Below, one piece after another: positions 20,712-42,604 of a stretch of DNA of 64,000 bases. Source of the stretch: Homarus americanus (Eukaryota; Arthropoda; Malacostraca; Decapoda; Nephropidae); contig NW_024725521.1 in NCBI RefSeq assembly GCF_018991925.1, positions 868,001 through 932,000 of the forward strand. The letters run 5' to 3'. The position numbers were made by a program, and so were the translations under genes. The notes under the pieces were generated by a model. It made no database searches and was not told where the DNA came from. It worked only from the letters and a program-made list of their open reading frames with translations. The first letter of the stretch is position 1; each line of letters starts with the position of its first letter.

Positions 20712-23323
20712 CAGTCAACCCTCACTTTACGCGATCCCACATTCCGCGTTTCCACGTTTACGCGGTACCCTGCAGGAACCCGGGATGCTCACATTCTGCG
20801 GTGCGTGTACCCCTTTACACGGAGAGTGTCCGGCTCGACGCTATTTTTAGATTCGCCCCTCCTGCCTCCGCCTGGGCAAGCCGCGCGGTAAGGTTGCGCA
20901 GTGCATGTCTGTTGCGTTATCAGTGACGTCATATGACGTATCGGACTGTGATTGGCCATGCATCCCTACCTCCCTCCGCTGCTAGCTGTAATTGGCTTAA
21001 AGTAATATGACGTGTCCACCCGGGGGAGGGAGGGAGGAAAGACGACGCTTGACCTAGCCGCGGCAGTTTCATCCCTCCAGGCCACACCGTGTAATCGTGC
21101 ATCCATTGTTCTGTAAAATGGCTTCCGCCGGACCACCGCCCCCAGAGAGAAACCTTTCCTTGCCTGGACCCAGCCGCCCTAAGCCCAAGAAGACACGACG
21201 TTCCTTAAGCTACGCGGTGAAGTACAAGATCATCCAAGAGTTAGAGCAAGGAACACGACAGGTTGATTTGGCGCGCCAGCATGGTGTGAAAGAATCTACA
21301 ATCCGGACGATAAAGAAGGATGTAGCCAAGATAAAGGAGCACATGAAGATCACAAAGTCTACAGGTGCTTCTATGATCAAGTATTTCCACAACCAGGTGC
21401 TTCTCAAGACGGAAAAATTACTTGTGAGCTACTTGGTGCGTCAGGCGCGACGGAACATGGCGGTGGACAAACGCGCTCTGTTAAGGAGTACGCACGTGAA
21501 CTATATGCTGCAGTGTCACGAAAGATGGGAATTACAGAGCCCAAACCCTTTAATGCTTCCTCTGGGTGGTTACAGAGGTTTAAGAAGAGGAACAAGATCA
21601 CCAATATCAACATTGGTGGTGAAGAAGCTAGTGCTGACCGTGTTGAGGCTAGGGAATTTCCTCCGTTTTTACGTGAGATTATGGAGGAAGGACAGTACAC
21701 CGACGACCAGGTGTTCAACATGGACGAATCTGGTCTTTTTTGGAAAAAGCTACCTTCCAAGACCTTCGTTGTGAAGAATGCCAGCAAGATTCGGGGCCGG
21801 AAGTTGCAGAAGGAGCGCATCACCGTCCTGTTTACCACCAATGCCTCCGGTACCTGTAAGCTCAAGATATCGGTGATCCACACAGCACGCAAGCCGCACG
21901 CCTACAAGAGCATGGACATGACCAAGCTAAATGTCCACTGGCTGACCGCACGTAAGGCGTGGATGTTCTCTGCACTGTCCCTCTCCTGGTTTGATGACTG
22001 TTTCGTTCCCGATGTGAAGAAATTCTGTGAGCAACAGAATGTGCCATTCAAGATTTTGTTGCTGCTGGACAACGCACCAGGACACTCGCCCCTACTGTTA
22101 GATCGTCACCCCAACGTAAAAGTGGTCTTCCTTCCTCCCAACACTACGTCTATATTACAGCCCATGGACCAAGAGTTAATCTGTAATGTAAAAGCTGCAT
22201 TCTCAACTAAAAAATTCAAGCTCCTGAACGACTACACCAACACCAGGGAAGAGTTGCGTAACCTGAGTGACACCACCACCGATAGCAAGAGCGAAGACGA
22301 CGAGGATCAACAGTTGGCAGAGCAAAAAATATTTTTCAAACAATTCTGGAGAATATTCAACATCAAGAAAGCTGTGGACTTCTTGGTGGAGGCATGGGAT
22401 CAGCTGTCTGTAGCAACTGTTCGTCACGCATGGAGACATGTGTTGCAAGGCATTCCGGCCGTTAGGCAGAGTCAATCTGTGACTGGTGAGGTTCAGACTG
22501 TTGCAGTAGCAGTGGACCTTGCCAGAGAAGCTGCGCAGAGTGTTACAGCTGCAGGCTTCTCCGAGACCACCAACGACGACATCCTGGAGGTGATAAGGGA
22601 TCCTGATGTGACTACCGACGAGATGGTAGATGATGATGACGTCAGTGAAGAGGCAGGTGGTGCGTCATCCCAAGAAGAACACCGCTTATCCCATAGTAAT
22701 GTTAGGGGTGCCATCGAGTGTATCGAGAAAGTCAAGCTCCTCCTTTCCGACGACCCTGACGCAAACAGGTATGAAATCTTCACTACCCAGCTGTTGCAGA
22801 CTATGGAGCCCTACTTCAAGGTTTATCACGACAACATAAACACCAGCCGTCAGCAAAACATAACAGAGTTCTTCGCCCGCAACCCACCACAGCTAGCCCA
22901 AGCCAGTGATAGTGACAGAGGTAGAGACAGTGATGATGACTTTGAGGGATTTGTCAGAGAGGCCCTGACAAGTGTGGATGACAGTGATGGTGACTCACCT
23001 GAGGGCCAGTAGCCTGCCCTCTGCCTCGGAACCAGCCTCCATTCCCGTACGCCGACCCATCTCTTCTACTAACGTAGTGTTAACCCCAACCTTTATTTTT
23101 CCTAACCTAACCTCTTCTATATTAATTGTGTGTGCATACTATCATAAAGTTAAGATAATATTTTTACTACAACATAGTTGTGTGTCGTCAAAAAGTGGAG
23201 TTTGGGGGTCGGCCCGGTCTCTATTTCAATTAATCCCATATGTTATGTTGTTCACTTTACGCGTTTCTCACTTTACGCGGGCCGCCGTGGGTTGAATTAA
23301 CCGCGTAAAGTGAGGGTTGACTG
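20712..23323 (+). mobile_element. Tigger (pogo superfamily) transposon, 2612 bp, nearly complete
   Basis: The ends CAGTCAACCCTCACTTTACG and CGTAAAGTGAGGGTTGACTG are inverted, flanked by TA at 20710-20711 and 23324-23325. Subterminal TTTACGCGG blocks recur at both ends. Between them lies a transposase frame (21118-23012) broken only by one small indel. The size and layout fit an autonomous Tigger. It is the longest member here of the family that also includes 29113-31272, 32416-33017 and 46216-46883. Confidence 0.95.
21118..23012 (+). pseudogene. Tigger transposase, one frameshift
   Basis: This DDE/D transposase binds its transposon ends and performs cut-and-paste at TA. The start MASAGPPPPE (21118) is followed by a CENP-B-type helix-turn-helix (SYAVKYKIIQELEQGTRQVD, then VKESTIRTIKKD). 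A second HTH segment follows (ARELYAAVSRKMG ... GWLQRFKKRN). The catalytic core has FNMDESGLFW (first Asp), LLLLDNAPGHSP (second Asp) and TSILQPMDQELI (third Asp). The C-terminal part is acidic (VDDDDVSEE; SDSDRGRDSDDDF). Near 21472-21475 the sequence reads CGCGC where the frame needs CGC, an apparent 2-base GC insertion that moves translation from frame 1 to frame 3. Otherwise the frame is open for roughly 630 codons, so inactivation looks recent. Confidence 0.92.
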
Positions 23324-23325
23324 TA

Positions 23326-24060
23326 CTGTACTCCTGAACATGCCGATTTAGAATCTGCTGTCTGCACTTTGATATCTGTATAATTACTTGTCCAAGTGTT
23401 ATAATTTTCTCGATCAAAATTTAATGTATCTAACTACTTGAGTACATCCAGAATGGTACATGAACACCATAGGCAGCAAGTAATTGGGATTAGAAAAGTA
23501 ATTATAATTAAAAAAAATTTAGATGTCATTTGGACAATTATATAGATAAAGTGTGACAACAGATCCTAAATCAACATGTTCAGGCGTACATATACAGTAC
23601 AGTATTGAGATTTTGAAAAAATCAGTGAAATGAAGATTATGGTCGAAACACTAAGCACTTACCCCTTATAGGATTTTAGACCAAAAATACTCTCAAAAAT
23701 GAAATTTAATGTATCTAACTACTTAAGGACATCCAGAATACATGCACAATAAAAAGTGACCTTGAAAAACCATAGGTGGCAAGTAATTAGTGTTAGAAAA
23801 GTAATTAAAACCTTTTAGATGTCATTTGGACAAGTAATTATACAGATATCAAAGTGCAGGCTACAGATCCTTAATCAGCATGCTCAGGAGTACATTATAC
23901 AAGTATTGAGATTTTGAACAAAATAGGTGTGATTTTATGCCGAAAATACCTTTTTTCTTGGAATTGAAATTTAATGTACAGTATATAACTATACTTAAAT
24001 ACATCCAAAATAACACACAAATACAGGTACCAAAAAGTAACCTAGAGAAAAACCAGGGTT
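23326..24060. repeat. Diverged tandem/inverted repeat block, period about 280 bp
   Basis: Segments beginning near 23416, 23705 and 23970 share TTTAATGTATCTAACTACTT and ACATCCAGAA, followed by a GTAATT...TTAGATGTCATTTGGACAA block. 23326-23428 is an inverted copy of 23827-23930. There is a short (AATA)n run at 24070. It has no coding content. Confidence 0.65.
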
Positions 24061-24492
24061 GGCAAAAATAAATAAATAAATAAATGGTTTTAATGAGTTT
24101 TAAGCACTTGTCATTTGTATAACTTTATAATAAATATGCTATTTATCATAAACATTACAGTACATTCAGGATGACATAGCAATCATTTATACTCTTTTTC
24201 AACCTCAAAAAATCACCATTGCAGAGGCCAATGTACAGTTGGAGAGACATAGGTGGTCAGTGAATGGCAACCCTGCTCCTCTGGACCTATATATTACATG
24301 ATCTGAACACATTAGAAACAGAGGCTCAGAGCCCAACCATAAACAGAAGCAGTCAATAGTTATACTGAACAGTGGCAACTTGGCTTCCTTATAATCAGGA
24401 TTTGAGAAGTGTGCAGTCCTGTAAGAAAGCTTATTACCACCACTTTCATCAGTGTATAATAGTTCACATCCACGTCTATATTCAGCAACCAC

Positions 24493-24683
24493 AGGGACAT
24501 AACACATCCCTGTCTAACACCCACATTTATTTCAAATGCTTCACTTTCTTTCCCATTTATTCTTAGTGTTGCCCTGTTATTCTCAAAGGTTGCCTTTACT
24601 GTATTTAACAGCCTTCCTCACACCACATACACTTGTACCAATGCCTTCCACAATGCTTTTCTGTTCACCCTGTCATCTGTAAG
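24493..24683 (-). mobile_element. Non-LTR reverse transcriptase fragment
   Basis: The minus strand encodes DDRVNRKALWKALVQVYVV (one stop), then VKATFENNRATLRINGKESE and AFEINVGVRQG. This is the typical segment between RT motifs in LINE polymerases, just before the F/YADD motif region. It is a short decayed piece with no flanking element visible, downstream of the TIPRL gene. Confidence 0.7.
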
Positions 24684-25096
24684 TAATAATAATACAAAAA
24701 AAAAACACCCTTATTAAAACCAAGAAAAAAGTGATAGATTTAAAGAAAAAAATATTTTGTTTGGTTGAAATCATTTGGTATTACAGTATAATTTCTATGC
24801 TATATATCAATTTTATTGTTTATTATAGCAATAAATATCTCAGTTTATCCCTGTTGTGCACAGTATTCAAATTTATGATTCTAGCTGATTTTGGAGGAAT
24901 CTTTACTATTATTATTATGATGTCATTCTGGTGCCGGTTAGTTGAATCTCCCAGTTGCCCAGATACCGGAAAACTTGGATTCTACTGTACGTAGTTCCTA
25001 CAACAATTTACCACACACTGGGACCTTACTGCAAAACATAACTTAAGTGTAGAAAAAAAAAGATAAATGGTTGAATTTTATGGCTGCGATAATTTC

Positions 25097-34309
<9,213 letters not shown>

Positions 34310-34319
34310 TCTGAAAGCA

Positions 34320-35349
34320 TGATGGGGATGTGAGTCAAAAGTTCTGAGCATGTAGTGACTCTCCTTCAGTACTGTACTACCCAGGGCAGAGATTATGCTT
34401 TTTGGTATTTGACAAAATTATTTAAGTAAATTTGAATTTTCAACTAATATGGCTCTCGAGGTAGGTAATGTGTTCTTCAGATAGTTTGAATATAAGTTGC
34501 ATTTTCAAGCAACATACAGTCGGAGTTTTTTTACTTAAAAAATAAATAGATCTCGTTGAGAGCTATCTTCTGAACCCCACTGATACTTGTCGTAATTGAG
34601 TATTAAGCGACACATTGGTTAACTTGAGAGCCATATTGGTTGAAACTGCAATAATACCATAACTTATAGCAGAAGTTATTATAAGTAGATAATAGAAGAA
34701 TACTGTAATCAACTGTTTTCCCCATATGCCACTGCCTATGTGCATTTGGCACTACAGCAATATAAAAATGATCAACAAACTATAAATGATTATAGCATGA
34801 ACAAACTAGTAAAATAATAAATACATAAATTTAACCTCAAAATTCTTCAGTAGTTCATTTCTGCTTAAATCAAACATACAGTATATAAAAAAAATTATTC
34901 TTTTTTGTTTTTTGTGTTTTCTAATTATTGATTGCATGTAGTAGAGTACCTGTACTGTATACAGTGAAACAACTGATTATTCATCCAATTTTATTTATTA
35001 ACATACTGGTACATGTATTTCAACTTCTAAAATAATTCTAAACAATGCCTAGTGTGATAAAATTCTTGTGAATCTAATACAGTAATAATCAGAAGGAGCT
35101 GCTTTGAAATTTTATCAAAGATTTCTCATGTAATACTGTACAGTGCTGTACTTAACTAATAAAAACTTGGAATCAATCCTTCAAAATAATTCTTTTCTCA
35201 ACATATAAAGAAAATGTTGTTCAACTTATGGAGTTCTATCAGAAAGTTCTTGAAATACCTGTACTGACTTTTAAATCCTCCATTGTTCATGGAATTCAAC
35301 AAACTGTATCATGAAATGTTCAGAAGTGTTACTTTAAAATATAATAATA
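34320..35349. other. Upstream flank of TIPRL, no gene recognised
   Basis: AT-rich sequence that presumably contains the 5' UTR intron and perhaps the first non-coding exon of TIPRL. There are several TACTGTA/TACAGTA words (34370-35140). No promoter motif can be assigned with confidence. Confidence 0.35.
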
Positions 35350-35703
35350 CAGTAAACCCTTAAACATCGCGGGGGTTAGGTTAATGAAAACTCTGCGAAG
35401 CCCCAAAACCACTAAGTTCAACCAGGGAAGTTAATGTAAAGCAACTACTAAATGGTAAAATAAATATGCACACTCAAACCACCCTTTACTAGCTGTAAAA
35501 AATGATTTCTTTTACTCTTGACTGTTACCATTTGCACTGGCCATACTGTCACCACGTACACTAACTCCGCAGAAACCCCTCAAGACCAGAAGTGGAAGTT
35601 GTCATACGCGATGAACAACCTCCCTCCCCAAGCAACCCGTAATGCAATCCATTGAGGGGCGAGGGACGCCATGTTCAAGCCCGCAATGCTCAAAGGTTTA
35701 CTG
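35350..35703. mobile_element. TA-flanked Tigger-like element, 354 bp
   Basis: The ends CAGTAAACCCTTAAACATCG and CAATGCTCAAAGGTTTACTG are inverted, flanked by TA at 35348-35349 and 35704-35705. The interior has GCGGGGGTTAGGTTAATGAAAA, related to words in the 53543-54392 complex. It has no coding capacity. Confidence 0.85.
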
Positions 35704-35944
35704 TAATTTATAAGAACCTATAAGGATATTAATCTGTCAAATGTACATACAGTACTACTGTATCTGAAGTTAGCAGATGGTTGCCCTACTAGAGATAATA
35801 GCCTCATGAAGCCACAAGTATAGAAAACTAACAGAGTTATGATCTCTTGGAATTACCTGCCAATTATGACAGTACCAAGCATGAAATCCTCTAATCTCTT
35901 CACTGCAAGGACGCTACTTTCCTTATTATATTTGGCTAACGCTA

Positions 35945-36160
35945 GACAACTTTATTCAGAAAAGAGAGAGCCCTGTACCCAAGGGGTTAATAAATAGCAG
36001 GCAATTTTATTCGGCACAGAGAGACCCCCCCATACACAAGGGGTTAGTTGGTTACTAGACTATGTCCTGTAACTCCTCACTATGGAGACACCACTTTTGA
36101 TATCTTTTTTGGCTTACACCACAAGATTTTATTCAACACAGAGGCACAACGGGTAAAGTC
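35945..36160. repeat. Degenerate tandem repeat, three copies of about 60-110 bp
   Basis: TTTATTC(A/G)G...AGAGAG(A/C)CC and CAAGGGGTTA(A/G)T words recur at 35950, 36008 and 36127. The copies are weakly conserved. Confidence 0.4.
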
Positions 36161-36659
36161 CGGACTTGACAAACACTGGCACATCATGTAGGTACACTCG
36201 CAACAAAAAGTATCGGTGCATACTGTAGTGTGAACAATTTGTGACCAGTGACGATAGGTATTGGGAAAGGCGAGTTGTTCCAGCTGAATGTTGGCAGCCC
36301 CGATTGTCAGCCATATGGCAATACCTAGTAGAGGGGAGGGGGGGTTATGAGGATACACTTACCAACCTTCTCGACATATCACAGTGTATACGTATCGTTT
36401 CGGAACTCGTCGATCTCACCCTGCACCGATAATTTTTGGTGCGAGTGTACATTCGGTACAGTACCTGTTAACAGTGCATAAGATTGAAATAACTGCCTGC
36501 CTGACTGGGTATGTCAAAACTATTTTACCTTTCAAATTTTCTTTGCCCCGCCTTATATTTTACACATTTCGGTAAATTTTTACTTTAGTACAAGAGTCCC
36601 TAGGGGTTGACCAATATGCTTTTCCAGTGTATTTTGAACGAATCTAACCTTCATTTCTG

Positions 36660-36750
36660 GTGAAAATTGCTCGTCCCCCCACAATAATTGGGGAGAGCCT
36701 GGGAAATCGAGGGTTTTGGGTGGAGGAGATAACAAAAACGAGCCACCTAG
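36660..36750 (-). repeat. Repeat family X, inverted copy
   Basis: Contains CCCCCCACAATAATTGGGGAGAGCC and GGGTTTTGGGTGG, the complement of the core at 6385-6480. CCTAGCC/AACCTA-rich sequence follows, as it does near 4840 and 5500. Confidence 0.5.
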
Positions 36751-36759
36751 CCTAATAAA

Positions 36760-38370
36760 ACCTAGCCTAAATTAACTTACCCCCTAGCCAGGGGCTCTGC
36801 CCCCAGACCTCCAGTAGGCCCAGCTTAAACTAACCTAAATGTTTCAGTAGTTTATAACTTTCGGGCATGCTATGTTCTAAAGTAAAATAATACCCACATT
36901 TCAAAAATATACTTTAGGCAGCGGATATTTTGCTGTGACCGATAAGTTTCTAACACTGATTGGTTAATCGTTCATTATCAGTGAACAACACGAGAACTAT
37001 ATTTGACCATGACTCTGGCTGCATTTGGCATTCATCATTATAAAAGAGGCAACATTTACTAGAATCTAATAGAACCTGGCCTAACCAACCAAAGGAACCT
37101 ACCTAACTTAAAGAAACCTTCCTAACTTCCTAGCCTAGCTGACCATATTAAAAAAAATTACTTAGCCTATCAATGCTCACTCGTCGTAAAATAGCGTTAG
37201 TAGGAACTTAGCCGGATACAGCACAATATCCACTACATATACTTTATATTACAGTATTAGTAATGTAAAATCCAAATAATCCTGGCTGCCCACTCTTAAT
37301 TTATCATGTTACTATAACAATGTATGCTAATGTCTCAGAATTTACGCAACTACTCTCATGATGATTCCAATGCCAATATTTTAAAGGGAACTATTAAAAT
37401 GTTATAATATTAATGACTTCACTGAGCCTTACTGCCTCACCTAGTTGTTGTGGGTAGTGATGGTGACTGGTGAACAATGTTAATATTCACCACGAACTGC
37501 TCAAATTAAGTGTGAGCAGGGTTAACTTTTTAAGGTCATATTGGCCTTTTCAGGAGGTTATTGGTCTTAAAAAATCATGCAAACCACACGCTATTTGGCC
37601 ATATTTTTGGCTTCTATAGAAAATACAAAATAAAGATAAAGGAAAGAAATAATAACGAAAATATTAAGTCATAAGCAAATAGTTTTTACTTATTATGCTA
37701 GGTCATGGTTGACTTGCATTTAATATTGTTTCCTATTTGTTAGGTAACAAAGAATATCAAAATGAAGTTGTAGTCTAATTCAAGCCCTATTAGTTGTGGT
37801 AACTGGTGTGTGTGGTGTCACTGTGTCGGCAGTCTGTTTACATGTTTTGCGCTTCATAGCCTTCACCAGGGATGCCAGAAGGCCGGTTTCACTACCAAAT
37901 TAATCAAATATGGCCGTAAAAAATTGCCTCGCCTTAAATAATGGATGGCCACAGCCAAACTATGTGTGAAATATGTATTAATTCCTCATCTAGGGTTTTT
38001 GAATAAAGTCTAACTTCGTGCGTGGTGGAAGGGCTGCCAATTTAGCGCTTTTTGGGAGTGATATTGAGATATTCTTGTTCAGTAATGCTAAATTTTAGCG
38101 ATTTTAGCTATACTGTAAGTCTATCTCATTAGTCTAGCGGAAATTCTAGACATTTGATATGACATATTGCTCATGTTCTGAGCGTCACCATCGTAACAGA
38201 CAACTAGCATTGATTATCCCTAGTTTATCAGGATTAATTATAAACAAATTAATTAGTTTTGTTAGTTTTTAATGCTTAAAGTCAACCCTGTATTAAATTG
38301 AGTGATTACTAATTTGGTGATGACACCTATAAGTGATATTGCTGATCATACAGTACTCGAAAGTACGGTA
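36760..38370. other. No recognised gene
   Basis: AT-rich, with CCTAACC-type words at 36770-36840 and 37070-37160. I see no ORF with protein-like content, no RNA gene and no clear transposon end. Confidence 0.4.
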
Positions 38371-38375
38371 ACTGG

Positions 38376-38774
<399 letters not shown>

Positions 38775-39116
38775 TCAGAAATTTCAGTGTAATTTCAAAC
38801 GCCGCCCATTGGCGATGCTGAGTTCAAGGTCGTCTGAGGGCCGCGCTCCCCGCATGTAGCAAGAGATTGTGGAACTAGGCCTATACGATATTAAATGTAA
38901 TTTACCGAGTTAATAGGGACGCGAATCATGAAATTAAATATCAGTTATTAAATTGAAAATAATTATAGATCGTTTCCCAGTCTGAAAATGTTGCGTACGT
39001 CTGGTAAATAAGTCACTCCCGGAAAGCACCAGGGAGCAAGGTGGCCGGGGAGCTGTGAGAGAGGTCAAGGACCACCTCTGTGCTGTACCCAGGAGAGACG
39101 GATTGCGTGACCTGGT

Positions 39117-40065
39117 CAGTGGCGGCTCGTGCATAGGGCTGCAGAGCTGCAGTCCCCCCAGACACTCACTGCCAGGCGTATGATTCCTTTAGAGAGACAG
39201 CTGAATAATACACTACCAACAAATATATCATTTTATATGTTATTTAATTATTTTCAATACGTTGCTAAGTGAATTTTCATTAAAATCAGACCAAAATTTA
39301 AGTTACTTTCATAGTTGCTGTCAATGCTGTACGATTCATGTCTGTTATTAATTGGCGCCGCCGCCGCTGCACTTGAAGCAGCTCAGTCTCGTACAACGTG
39401 TGGACGGTGTGGTTAAATCGTGCTTTCTTTAATTACCCTTTGACGATGGAAAATCGAGTGAAGTATTTGCAAAACATCAACTTTTCCCAGCTGAGATTAA
39501 ATGAAAAGACTGAAATCAAAGCAAATCAAAGCAAGAGGAAGACCTACACCAGTTTTATCCATTCAACAGAACAGAACAGTACAAGCAGGAACAAAGAATA
39601 TACACGCCAGTTTAACATGAGTGTTTATGGCTCTGTGGTTGTGACGAGGCAAATACTTTATTCTGCTTTCCATGCTTATTGTTTGGTGGGGACTCGGCAT
39701 GGTCGAAAAGTGGTGTGACTGACTTGAGGCATTTGCCACAGAAAATAGTGAAACATGAGCAGTCAGCCAAACATATGAATAACATGATTAATTTATCGTT
39801 GCTGGGTAAAGTGAACATTGCAGCTCAGATAACAGAAATAAAGGGTTTTAATGAAATAGTAATAAACAATTTTGCTACATCGAAGAGCAGACACGCTGAC
39901 TTTATTTTCAATTAATACTGGTCCATCACCACCAACACTACTACCATGCCCTGGGAATTCGTGGACATCAACTACAACTCATACCTGAGGTAGGTCAAAT
40001 TTGTGTATCCTACTGTTGTGTGAGGCTTGCAGTCCCTCCATTTTATTTTTCACGAGCCGCCACTG
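39117..40065 (+). mobile_element. hAT (ZMYM1-type) element, 949 bp, perfect 8-bp TSD
   Basis: The inverted ends CAGTGGCGGCTCGTG and CACGAGCCGCCACTG are flanked by a perfect 8-bp duplication GACCTGGT (39109-39116 and 40066-40073). The interior encodes a decayed N-terminal part of a ZMYM1-like transposase: MENRVKYLQNINFSQL near 39446, and FGGDSAWSKSGVTDLRHLP with IVKHEQSAKHMNNM from about 39680. These are pieces of the TTF-type zinc finger. The catalytic and dimerisation regions are deleted. The intact duplication implies a relatively recent insertion. Confidence 0.92.
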
Positions 40066-40528
40066 GACCTGGTTCCTTCGTTTATTTAACATCAGTATTA
40101 ACAAGTAAGTTTTATTCAATCTCAAAGCTTGATAGGGCGGTAGGAACAAACGGTGATGTGAGACAATAGCTAACAGCCCGGGTTTTTCAGGGTTCTGTAG
40201 GCCCCACGCGGTATGAGACACGAGTGGTGAAGCGAGCTGTATGACCGTCCATTGACCTGGGTTTGAGCCACCTGCTGAGTATGGTGAGAGTTGGAGTGAA
40301 CCCAGCTGTCTAGGTGCCCAACTAACGACGTGACGATCGTTTGGGGTCATCAACTCTCCTCTATCTCGGCTCACAATACCACATATCTCAAGCAGCTTAG
40401 TGACACCCTCTTGCTAACGGGAAGCTAAAGCTTCTCTGAACTGTACAAGGTCTGATTGGCTCATTCCTTCCGCTTCAGGGATGTACTGGGGTTAAAATGA
40501 AGCCAGCTGAGTGATACAGGGCCGCACA

Positions 40529-41262
40529 CACTAGCGTAGCTAGGGGGGGGCGGGGGAGGGGGGGCGGTCCGCCCCGGGCGGCACTTTTGGGTCTGCTCAT
40601 CACCCATATCTGCAGCTACTGGAGACGTTAATCCATCCCTTTGTATCGGCGGCAAGTTAATCCTTGTCGTGTCTGACTTAACACCTGACCCACATCATCA
40701 CGGCCACGTCATGAGCTACACCCTTGCTATGCGCCCCGCCACACACACAACCTGTAACCTGTTGAGGATTAAGGAAACAACTTCAAACAAGTACGCCAGT
40801 GAGCTCATGTGGTGTGGGTCAGGTGTTAGGTCAGACACGACGAGGATTAACTTGCCGCCGATACAAAGGGATGGATTAACGTCTCCAGTAGCTGCAAAAC
40901 CATGCAGTCTCGGGTCATATCAGTGGTTTTTTCAAACTCTGCCAAATGGTGAAAGAATGTTGAGATCATGGATGATGTACCCCCCTTCCAAGGAAGCTCT
41001 TTACTGCTTTTGTTGCAAACTGTTTTCAGACAGAAGTAACTCAAAATTTAATTCTGAGGATGGATTCAACATATGGTGGAAACTGAATCCTAGAATATCC
41101 GAGCACGAATCCAGTGCAGCTCACGTTCGGAATTTCACACAATGGAAGGAGTTGGAAATTAGGATTGCTCGTGGAGCAACAATCGATGTATTTTTTGTGG
41201 TCGCACGGGGGCGGCAAACTCAAGGGCCGCCCCGGGTGGCACACACTCTAGCTACGCCACTG
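40529..41262 (+). mobile_element. hAT element, 734 bp, perfect 8-bp TSD, TTF-type zinc-finger relic
   Basis: The ends CACTAGCGTAGCTAG and CTAGCTACGCCACTG are inverted and flanked by GCCGCACA at 40521-40528 and 41263-41270. From about 40900 to 41185 it encodes GSYQWFFQTLPNGERMLRSW, YCFCCKLF, GFNIWW and EHESSAAHVRNF, the order of a TTF-type zinc finger of ZMYM1-like hAT transposases. The rest of the enzyme is missing. It also holds an extra internal palindrome (40611-40698 against 40808-40896). It belongs to a different family from 39117-40065. Confidence 0.92.
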
Positions 41263-41551
41263 GCCGCACACTGGGGCCAAGAGTCAGTGGAGTTTAGAGG
41301 TAGACTTTCCAAGGTGGAGAAAAGCTGATTTGGGCCTTAAACTACGGGTGCCTGTTAGTTGTGCCTTAAACGACTACAGAGTGCAGGTGGAATCTGTGTG
41401 TGTGTTAGGTTAGGAAGCATGGTTCACGGGTATTGGTGGACTCAGCAACTTAATAATAGTGACAATATTTTTGTGTATCGTGAATACTATTTTTTTCAGT
41501 TACTAATGTATGCTGTGTGCATTTAATATTTCTTTATAATCTCAGTCTCAG

Positions 41552-41968
41552 GTATAACCTTTGTTCCCCAGAGTAGTGTTTAAGTTAGGTTAGGAGGTGT
41601 GTATCTGTTGGGGTAATATAATTTTGTTGAGCGCCCTGAAGGCCTATTCAGGGTGGGGTTAATAAGTTCTATTTTTTATACCATTTTCTCAGTGCTGGAT
41701 ATCATTTTGTTGAGTGCCCTTAAGGCCTATTCATTGTAGAGTTATTAATTTCTATTTTTTTATACCATTTTCTCAGTGGTTGATATTATTTTGTTGAAAG
41801 CCCTTAAGGCCTGTTTCATGTGTGCAAGCAACATTTCTTAATACTTTAAACTTGTTGTCCTCTAATGAGGCATTGCCTGAGTTTCTAATAATTTCAACAT
41901 CATGTATAACTTTTATTCCCCAGAGTAGTATTTTAAGTTCAGGTTAAGAAGTGTGCATATTGGTGTAC
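41552..41968. repeat. Nested tandem repeats (about 86-bp units inside a 350-bp duplication)
   Basis: Units beginning near 41616, 41697 and 41782 share ATTTTGTTGA, CCCTTAAGGCCT and ACCATTTTCTCAGTG. The flanks 41552-41618 and 41902-41968 (TATAAC.TTT.TTCCCCAGAGTAGT) are also direct copies. No protein is apparent. Confidence 0.75.
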
Positions 41969-42217
41969 CATTATTTGATTGTGTTTGTAGTGTTGGAGGG
42001 AATATAAGTGTAAATTCTACAGTGTGTCTCATTCATCCCAGTCACAGACGCTATCCTTCTACGGGTCACGGACAATTCATTTTGTTTAGTAGATTCAAGT
42101 GTTCTTGTGCTGGTTCGGGATTTTTCTCAAAGGGGCGCTTCCACTGGGATTACCATCTAATAATCTTTAATAAACCCCAAGTCAAGTGAGAAATTAAAAG
42201 TCCAGTAAATTCCGACC

Positions 42218-42219
<2 letters not shown>

Positions 42220-42303
<84 letters not shown>
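42220..42303. repeat. (TA)n microsatellite
   Basis: About 84 bp of TA dinucleotides between unrelated flanks. Confidence 0.95.
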
Positions 42304-42305
<2 letters not shown>

Positions 42306-42604
42306 GTCAGGTGTTCTCTTGCACCCCCTGGATAAATTCCTGCAGACTCCCATGTACTACCCTAACAGGCCCTGATCAAAGCTCTCTGTCTGACTTATCT
42401 GTTTGGGCAATCCCTCTAATTTCTGTAAAGTACGGTACTTTTAACTCTCCATACTAATCATCACACGTATTCATCTTAAGCATGTCATTGCTGATGAATC
42501 TAATGTGCATCTAGTAACAACCAGAGTCCATGTATTACAGTACTCCCATATTGTAAAGTTGGTTCAGCGATTCGTTTTTACATCTTTAGCTGTTGAATCA
42601 TCAT

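Noticed and set aside
21404..22783. Several antisense ORFs of 60-160 codons across the Tigger transposase
   Set aside because: They are shadows of the sense transposase frame and recur identically in the second copy at 29361-30701.
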